Source: Thermovibrio ammonificans HB-1 | Lineage (GTDB): Bacteria > Aquificota > Aquificia > Desulfurobacteriales > Desulfurobacteriaceae | DNA: 64,000 nucleotides | Assembly: GCF_000185805.1 (NCBI RefSeq) | Contig: NC_014926.1 | Span: 1,420,501 to 1,484,500 of the forward strand | Direction: 5' to 3' | In this document: piece after piece, positions 58,886 through 64,000 of the stretch | Layout of the letters: each line of letters opens with the position of its first letter | Position numbering within the stretch: position 1 is the first letter of the stretch | Translations under genes and position numbers: made by a program | Notes under the pieces: generated by a model | Told to the model about the DNA's origin: nothing | The model's input: only the letters and a program-made list of their open reading frames with translations | Databases searched by the model: none

Positions 58886-59924
58886 GAACCTTCTCCTCGT
58901 TGGGAGCGTTGATTACACCCTTTTCGGTGATTATCCCCGTAATGTTCTCGTGGGGCGTAACGTCGAAGGCGGGGTTTTTAACCTTTGCCCCGTAGGGAGC
59001 TATGCGGCAGTTCTTACAGTGGCAGTAGAGCACCTCGTCTTCGGAACGCTCCTCTATGGGGATGTCGGCACCGCTCTTTATGGAGAGGTCGAATGTAGAG
59101 GTGGGAGCGGCTATGTAAAAGGGTATGCCGTGTTCCTTCGCAAGAACCGAGAGGGTGTAGGTGCCGATTTTGTTGGCCGTATCGCCGTTCCTGGCTATCC
59201 TGTCTGCCCCAACGATTATGCAGGTAATCTCTCCGAGGCTCATGAACCAGCCGGCCATGTTGTCGGTTATGAGGTAGTAGGGAATGCCCTCCTGCTGAAG
59301 CTCCCAGGCGGTAAGCCTTGCCCCCTGCAGGTAGGGGCGGGTTTCATCTACGAAGACCGTAATATCCTTACCCATCTCAACGGCAGCCCTGACCACCCCC
59401 AGGGCCGTTCCGTAGCCTGCAGTTGCAAGGGCTCCGGTGTTACAGTGGGTAAGGATTACCTCCCGGGAGGAGAGGAGCTCGGCACCGTAGTAGCCTATCT
59501 TCCTGTTGGTTTCAACGTCCTGCCTCTCTATGTTTATGGCTTCGGTCTCAAGGGCAACAACTATCTCCTCTATATCAGTCCCGGCCTCTACAATCCTGCG
59601 CATACGCTTCAGGGCCCAGAAGAGGTTAACGGCAGTGGGCCTGGTTGCCGCCAGCCGGTTAATTATGAGCTCAACCTTCGCCTTAAAGTCAAGGTAGCCT
59701 TTGGTCTTCTCGGCCATCTCCTTGGCGCCGAGAACAACCCCGTAGGCGGCAACAACGCCTATGGCCGGGGCGCCCCTTACAACCATCTGTTCTATGGCCC
59801 TTGCAACGCACTCGTAGTCTTTACACTCAACCCACTCCTCCTTTAAGGGGAGCTTCCTCTGGTCGAGGAGAAGCAGGGCCTCTCCCGTCCACTTTAAAGG
59901 CCTGATGTCCTTTATCCTTCCCAT
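58866..59924 (-). CDS. mtnA: Methylthioribose-1-phosphate isomerase MtnA
   Basis: A 352-residue eIF2B-like isomerase of the methionine salvage pathway. Landmarks are MVVRGAPAIGVVAAYG, LTHCNTGALATAGYGTALGV (catalytic Cys), VDETRPYLQGARLTAWEL, and IIVGADRIARNGDTANKIGTYTLSVLAKEHGIPFYIAAPTSTFD (catalytic Asp). It abuts the Usp gene and overlaps gspK. Confidence 0.96.
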   Translation of the reverse strand: MGRIKDIRPLKWTGEALLLLDQRKLPLKEEWVECKDYECVARAIEQMVVRGAPAIGVVAAYGVVLGAKEMAEKTKGYLDFKAKVELIINRLAATRPTAVNLFWALKRMRRIVEAGTDIEEIVVALETEAINIERQDVETNRKIGYYGAELLSSREVILTHCNTGALATAGYGTALGVVRAAVEMGKDITVFVDETRPYLQGARLTAWELQQEGIPYYLITDNMAGWFMSLGEITCIIVGADRIARNGDTANKIGTYTLSVLAKEHGIPFYIAAPTSTFDLSIKSGADIPIEERSEDEVLYCHCKNCRIAPYGAKVKNPAFDVTPHENITGIITEKGVINAPNEEKVLEFFSQ

Positions 59925-60401
59925 CTACCCCTCCTTCTTCACAACGAGAACCGGACAGTGTGCCTTCTCTATAACGGCTCTGGTGGTGCTTCCCATCTCG
60001 AGAATACGCTCAAGGAGCCCTTTGCCGTGGTAGCCCATAACGATAACCTTCACCTGCTCCTGCTTAGCAACGTTCACTATCTCGTCGGCGGGCTCACCTA
60101 CGGTCATAACGGTTTTTACTTTAAAGCCGAGGCCTTTGAGCTCCTCTTCTATCTTCTTAAGCGCCTCCTCGTGGCTTTCGAGAATCGCCTTCTCTATCTC
60201 GGGAATGTGGGCGTATATGGTGGCAACGTCGAGGGCAAAGGGGTCATCGAACTGGGGAAGGGAGAACTCCAAGGGGTGAATAACGTGAAGAACAACAACC
60301 TCTTGAGCCCCTGCCTCTTTGAGCTTTTTAACGTAGTCGAGAGCAACCTCTGCAAGGTCGGAAAAGTCTGTAGGGTAGAGAACCTTCTTAAAAAGCGGCA
60401 T
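59925..60401 (-). CDS. Universal stress protein (UspA family)
   Basis: A 158-residue single-domain Usp. The ATP-binding pattern G-x2-G-x9-G-S is intact in GYHGKGLLERILEMGSTTRAV, so it should bind ATP, and ILYPTDFSDLAEVALDYV starts the fold. Role in stress adaptation is by family only. mtnA follows immediately. Confidence 0.93.
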   Translation of the reverse strand: MPLFKKVLYPTDFSDLAEVALDYVKKLKEAGAQEVVVLHVIHPLEFSLPQFDDPFALDVATIYAHIPEIEKAILESHEEALKKIEEELKGLGFKVKTVMTVGEPADEIVNVAKQEQVKVIVMGYHGKGLLERILEMGSTTRAVIEKAHCPVLVVKKEG

Positions 60402-60434
60402 TTCTCCTCCGGTTTCGGTTTTGCCAAAATCTTA

Positions 60435-61220
60435 TCACTTGAGCTCCCGCTTTGCCTGCTCCCACAAACGCTCCATCTGCTCAAGGGAGAGCTCCTTCAG
60501 CTCTTTCCCCTCCTTACGGGCGACCTCCTCCATGTAGCGGAAACGTCTTTCAAACTTGTCGTTCGCCTCCCTAAGGGCAACTTCCGGGTGAATCCCCAAG
60601 AAACGGGCGAGGTTAACGGCCATGAAGAGAAGGTCGCCTACCTCTTCCCGGAGCTTATCCCTGTTGCCGGTGTGAAGCTCCTGCTCTATCTCCTGAAGCT
60701 CTTCAACCATCTTCTCCTTAATCCCCCTAAAGTCGCTCCAGTCAAAGCCGACCTTAGCCGCCCGCTTCTGGAGCTTGTAAGCCCTCTCAAGGGCCGGCAT
60801 AGACTCCGGAACCCCGTCCATCAGACTCTCTCTGCGCTTCCCCTCCTTCTCTTTAAGCTTCTCCCACTCCCGATTAACGTCTTCGGCGGTCTCTATCCCC
60901 TCCTTACCGGAGAAAACGTGGGGGTGGCGGTAGATGAGCTTCCTCGCTATCGAGTCAACAACATCCTCAACGGTAAAGGCCCCCCGCTCCTTTGCAATCT
61001 GGGAGTGGAAAACCACCTGAAGGAGCAGGTCTCCCAGCTCCTCCTTAAGCTCGGCATCGTCTCCTTTACGAACGGCGTCTACAACCTCGTAGGCCTCCTC
61101 TATCAGGTAGGGAAGGAGCGACTCGTGGGTCTGCTTCCTGTCCCACGGACACCCTTCCGGAGAGCGTAGCGTCTCCATTATCTTAACCAGGTCTTCAAAA
61201 GTGTAACGCTCCTTTCTCAC
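60435..61220 (-). CDS. mazG: Nucleoside triphosphate pyrophosphohydrolase MazG
   Basis: A 261-residue two-domain MazG. The N-terminal domain has GCPWDRKQTHESLLPYLIEEAYEVVDAV and ELGDLLLQVVFHSQIA (EExxE and ExxD metal motifs), repeated in the C-terminal half (KMVEELQEIEQEL, EEVGDLLFMAVNLARFL). It removes aberrant dNTPs or lowers ppGpp. GTG start after GGGAGGT. First gene of the run to ruvB. Confidence 0.96.
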   Translation of the reverse strand: MRKERYTFEDLVKIMETLRSPEGCPWDRKQTHESLLPYLIEEAYEVVDAVRKGDDAELKEELGDLLLQVVFHSQIAKERGAFTVEDVVDSIARKLIYRHPHVFSGKEGIETAEDVNREWEKLKEKEGKRRESLMDGVPESMPALERAYKLQKRAAKVGFDWSDFRGIKEKMVEELQEIEQELHTGNRDKLREEVGDLLFMAVNLARFLGIHPEVALREANDKFERRFRYMEEVARKEGKELKELSLEQMERLWEQAKRELK

Positions 61221-61242
61221 GCTTACCTCCCGAGCTTATAAT
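61214..61242 (+). promoter_or_regulatory. cysS promoter
   Basis: TTCTCA (61214-61219, four of six) and a perfect TATAAT (61237-61242) are separated by 17 nt. The -35 overlaps the mazG start codon on the other strand. Confidence 0.5.
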
Positions 61243-61282
61243 TACTTTCAGCCTCAACCGAGAAAATATAGAGGGAGAGCGG

Positions 61283-62701
61283 ATGATAAAAGTCACCAAC
61301 ACCCTTACAGAGCGCAAAGAGGAGTTCAAGCCCCTGGAGGGAAAAACCGTCAAGATGTACGTCTGCGGCCCCACGGTTTACGACCACGCCCATATAGGAC
61401 ACGCAAGGAGCGCCGTTGTGTTCGACGTTATAAGGCGGTGGCTCGAGTACAGAGGCTATAGAGTTATCTTCGTAAGGAACTACACCGACGTAGACGACAA
61501 AATAATAAAACGCTCAAAAGAAGAGGGGATACCCTGGTACGAAGTCTCAAAGAAGTACATAGCCTCCTACGAAGAGGATATGGAGGCCCTAAACGTTAAG
61601 GAGCCGACCTACAAGCCCAAGGTCACCGAGCACATACGGGAGATAATAGAGATGATAGACGGCCTCATCCAGAAAGGCCACGCCTACGAGGCCGACGGAG
61701 ACGTCTACTTCTCGGTAGAGAGCTTCCCCGAGTACGGCAAACTCTCAAAGCGGAAAACGGAAGAGCTTCTGGCGGGAGCCCGAGTTGAGCCGGGCGAGAA
61801 AAAGAAAAACCCCTTAGACTTCGCCCTCTGGAAGAAGAGCAAAGAGGGAGAGCCCGGCTGGGAGTCCCCCTGGGGAGTGGGAAGGCCCGGCTGGCACATA
61901 GAGTGCTCGGCAATGAGCATGAAGTACCTGGGCGAAACGATAGACATACACGGAGGCGGCTTCGACCTCATCTTCCCCCACCACGAAAACGAAATAGCCC
62001 AGTCGGAGAGCTACACCGGCAAAACCTTCGCCCGCTACTGGATTCACAACGGCTTCGTAATGGTAAACAGGGAGAAGATGAGCAAAAGCCTCGGCAACTT
62101 CTTCACCATCAAAGAGATTCTAAAGCAGTTCTCGCCCGACACCTTAAGGCTCTTCCTGCTCTCAACCCACTACAGGAGCCCCATAGACTTCACAGTCGAA
62201 AGGCTTAAAGAGGCCGAAAGGGCCCTAAAGAGGCTGACAACCTTCATAGAGAGCGTAAAGGCGGTAGAAAAGCTCCCCGAAGAAGGGGAAAAAGGCGAGC
62301 CAATAGACGTTGAAAGCGCCAGAAGGGAGTTTGAAGCGGCAATGGACGACGACTTCAACACCGCAAAGGCCCTGGGAGCGCTCTACGAGCTTGTAAAAAG
62401 GGCAAACACCTTAAAAGACAAAGCCCTCAAACGGCAGAAGATAACCCCCAGCGAGAGGGAGAGCCTCGTTGATGCGGCCCGGTTCACCGAAAACGCCCTG
62501 AAAACTTTAGGCTTTAAGCTCGAAAGGGAGCAGAGCGAGGGCGGACTGGAGGAGGCCCTCATAGAGCTTCTCATCCAGGTAAGGGGAGAGCTCAGGAAGA
62601 AAAAGGAGTTCCAGCTTGCAGACCTCATAAGGGACAGGCTGAAAGAGCTCGGAATAACCTTAGAGGACCTTCCGACCGGAACGGTCTACAGGAGAGAGTA
62701 G
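61283..62701 (+). CDS. cysS: Cysteinyl-tRNA synthetase CysS
   Basis: A 472-residue class I synthetase. HIGH is at 37-40 ([19 protein letters not shown]), the zinc and cysteine site residues are in [20 protein letters not shown] and [18 protein letters not shown], and [11 protein letters not shown] is the second signature. It charges tRNA-Cys. A tiny membrane-protein gene overlaps its stop (TAGTG). Confidence 0.98.
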   Translation: MIKVTNTLTERKEEFKPLEGKTVKMYVCGPTVYDHAHIGHARSAVVFDVIRRWLEYRGYRVIFVRNYTDVDDKIIKRSKEEGIPWYEVSKKYIASYEEDMEALNVKEPTYKPKVTEHIREIIEMIDGLIQKGHAYEADGDVYFSVESFPEYGKLSKRKTEELLAGARVEPGEKKKNPLDFALWKKSKEGEPGWESPWGVGRPGWHIECSAMSMKYLGETIDIHGGGFDLIFPHHENEIAQSESYTGKTFARYWIHNGFVMVNREKMSKSLGNFFTIKEILKQFSPDTLRLFLLSTHYRSPIDFTVERLKEAERALKRLTTFIESVKAVEKLPEEGEKGEPIDVESARREFEAAMDDDFNTAKALGALYELVKRANTLKDKALKRQKITPSERESLVDAARFTENALKTLGFKLEREQSEGGLEEALIELLIQVRGELRKKKEFQLADLIRDRLKELGITLEDLPTGTVYRRE

Positions 62702-62853
62702 TGGGACTTTACGACAGAGACTACTACAAAGAGCGTAAACAGGGTGGAAGAAACTGGAGCAGACTCGTTTTCAAGGCCGCATGGTGGCTCGTTGTCTTCC
62801 TGTTCGTTGTGGCTTTCGTAGTTTACGTTTTAGCCATCTTCAGCGAGAAGTAA
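62701..62853 (+). CDS. Small single-span membrane protein
   Basis: A 50-residue protein, below usual gene-calling length. It starts with GTG overlapping the cysS stop (TAGTG) and reads MGLYDRDYYKERKQGG, then a basic stretch, one membrane helix (WWLVVFLFVVAFVVYVLAIF), and SEK. Translational coupling to cysS and a coherent topology support it as real. The N-terminal GLYDRDYY motif is seen on other membrane proteins, but I cannot name a function. Its 3' end overlaps cbiO by 24 bp. Confidence 0.6.
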   Translation: MGLYDRDYYKERKQGGRNWSRLVFKAAWWLVVFLFVVAFVVYVLAIFSEK

Positions 62854-63486
62854 CCGCCCCTCTTTCAGCTCAAGCCGCCTCCACCGGAGGCGGTCTATGA
62901 GCTCCCTCTCGTGGGTAACAACCAGAACGCCGCAGTCGGTCTCCCTAAGGAACTCCTCGAGCCTGGCGAGCCTGAAGCGGTCGAGGCCAACGGTGGGCTC
63001 GTCAAGGATAAGGAGCTCGGGCTCCATCGCCAAAACGGCGGCAATGGAGACTATCCTCTTCTCCCCTCCGGAGAGCTTGTGGGTGGGCCTGAGCCTGAGG
63101 TGCTCTATCTTAAAGAGGGAAAGGAGCGACGAGACAATCTCTTCGACCTCCCGGCGGCTCTTTCCGGCAACAAGGGGTGCGAAGGCTATCTCCTCTTCAA
63201 CGGTGGGGCAGAAGAGCTGGTCGTCGGGATTCTGAAACACGTAGCCTACGGTGAGGCGGAGTTTACGCCAGTCGCCTTCGGATTCAACCGGGGAGCCGTT
63301 TAAGAAAATCTGCCCCCTCAAAGGCTTCACAAACCCCATCAGGGTCTCTATGAAGGTGGTCTTGCCGGCTCCGTTATCGCCGGTTAAAAAGAGCTTCTCC
63401 CCCTTTGAGAGGGAGAAATCGACTCCCCTGAGAACCTCTATACCTCCGATTTCAACCCAGAGGTCGGTGGCCTTCAGAACTTCCAC
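62830..63486 (-). CDS. cbiO: CbiO-type energy-coupling ATPase
   Basis: A 218-residue ABC ATPase of the ECF/cobalt type. Walker A GDNGAGKTT is at 36-44, the Q-loop reads GYVFQNPDDQLFCPTVEEEIAFAP, which is characteristic of ECF ATPases, then LSGGEKRIVSIAAVLAMEP and LLILDEPTVGLD. With the CbiQ-like permease encoded upstream it should import cobalt, nickel or a vitamin. It overlaps that gene by 13 bp. Confidence 0.9.
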   Translation of the reverse strand: MEVLKATDLWVEIGGIEVLRGVDFSLSKGEKLFLTGDNGAGKTTFIETLMGFVKPLRGQIFLNGSPVESEGDWRKLRLTVGYVFQNPDDQLFCPTVEEEIAFAPLVAGKSRREVEEIVSSLLSLFKIEHLRLRPTHKLSGGEKRIVSIAAVLAMEPELLILDEPTVGLDRFRLARLEEFLRETDCGVLVVTHERELIDRLRWRRLELKEGRLLLAEDG

Positions 63487-64000
63487 AACACGAACACCCC
63501 GTAAAGAGTGGTAAAGACAAGGAAAAGATAGTCCTTAACCGAGGCCTTGAAATGACGGAAAACGGGAAAGTAACCGTTAAACCCCCTGCAGAGCATAGCC
63601 CTGTAAACCCTGTCGGCCTTGTAGTGGCTGTGAACCAAGAGGTTTGCCACAAGGTTGGCGTAAGTCCTGTAGGTGAAGAGGGAGGTTTTAGGCTCAAAGC
63701 CGCGGCAGTAGGCCGATTTAAGGGTAAGGTCGAACCGCTCCTTAACCTCGTAGAGGTACCGGTAGGTTAGGTAGGCCACCTGAAGTAGGGAGTTAGGAAC
63801 TTTAAGGTGGTGAAGGGCGTGAAGTATCTCAAAGAGGGTGCTTGTTGTGAGCAGGGATATAGACAGGAGCAGAATCTCGTTTGAACGCAGGAAAACCTTA
63901 AGGGCCACCTCCGGAGAGCCTAAAAACAGTTGAGTTGCAAGAACGAGAATGAGAAAGGAGTCGGCAAAAAGCAGGAGCTTCCAGAACCTCTTAAAGTGGG
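63474..64000 (-). CDS. cbiQ: CbiQ/EcfT-like permease, 5' end beyond window
   Basis: The frame is open to the right edge (175 codons visible), so the start is not seen; the GTG at 63908 is internal. Membrane helices (FADSFLILVLATQLFLG; EILLLSISLLTTSTLFEILHAL; LFLVFTTLYGVFVLW) and the coupling motif RAMLCRGFNGYFP match the T component of cobalt/nickel ECF transporters. The substrate-binding component would lie outside the window. Confidence 0.85.
   Translation of the reverse strand, partial: HFKRFWKLLLFADSFLILVLATQLFLGSPEVALKVFLRSNEILLLSISLLTTSTLFEILHALHHLKVPNSLLQVAYLTYRYLYEVKERFDLTLKSAYCRGFEPKTSLFTYRTYANLVANLLVHSHYKADRVYRAMLCRGFNGYFPVFRHFKASVKDYLFLVFTTLYGVFVLWKF

Noticed and set aside
59958-61169. 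403-codon plus-strand frame opposite uspA and mazG
   Set aside because: Antisense of two firm genes and the gap between them; no recognisable motif.
63474-63908. Complete 144-residue protein starting at the GTG at 63908
   Set aside because: The frame continues to the window edge with membrane-type residues that fit CbiQ, so the gene is cut by the window rather than short.

Overview
The window looks like a piece of chromosome from a thermophilic, motile, chemolithotrophic bacterium of the Aquificota, most likely the Desulfurobacteriaceae (Thermovibrio/Desulfurobacterium type). This is inferred from protein character (Lys/Glu/Arg-rich, many AGG/AGA and ATA codons), extreme gene packing with 1-4 nt overlaps, a myo-inositol-1-phosphate synthase, a complex I cluster without nuoEFG, and a flagellar operon fused to housekeeping genes. 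No species name can be proven from the sequence alone. I see no rRNA, tRNA, CRISPR array, insertion sequence or prophage.

Layout. (1) 1-21700, minus strand: 23 genes with gaps of 32 nt or less, reading arsR-trxA-trxB-tlpA-like-engB-recN-antiporter-yqhA-fliG-fliM-fliN-flgF-flgG-flgA-flgH-flgI-flgJ-flhA-flhF-flhG-fliA-fliK-TPR protein (cut by the left edge). Redox and housekeeping genes lead; the flagellar switch, distal rod, P/L rings, export gate, placement GTPases and sigma-28 follow. (2) 21744-23010: a Memo-family gene, then a plus-strand panD. (3) 23041-30655, minus: nine abutting genes from yhaM-like through purM, purN, an inactive-looking M16 protein, DUF523, a flavin oxidoreductase, a YbgF/CpoB-like lipoprotein, an unknown and ino1. 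(4) 30724-40226, minus: an 11-subunit nuoABCDHIJKLMN operon. (5) 40400-42961, minus: pstC-pstA-pstB without pstS or phoU. (6) 43099-47506, plus: dnaE-accA. (7) 47475-50366, minus: an HD/HD-GYP protein, a DEAD-box helicase and a cold-shock protein. (8) 50554-53995: an HhH protein, an unknown, truD and serA. (9) 54000-61220, minus: mazG-uspA-mtnA-gspK-gspL-gspM-gspN-ruvA-ruvB. (10) 61283-64000: cysS, a 50-residue membrane protein, and convergent cbiO and cbiQ-like genes that run off the right edge.

The most interesting points are regulatory or mechanistic. The csp gene has an intrinsic terminator in its own leader, and an upstream 8-nt segment could pair with the terminator's 3' arm, as in an attenuator. 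Tandem 7-mers at 11-bp spacing resembling Pho boxes lie upstream of pstC and again between pstB and nuoA. NuoD has lost both residues that normally bind the quinone head group, in an operon that also lacks the NADH module. The arsR promoter has an extended -10 with an overlapping inverted repeat, so a thiol-type regulator may head the flagellar run. fliM and fliN overlap by 95 bp in different frames. Convergent gene pairs are often separated by near-perfect hairpins without U-tracts.
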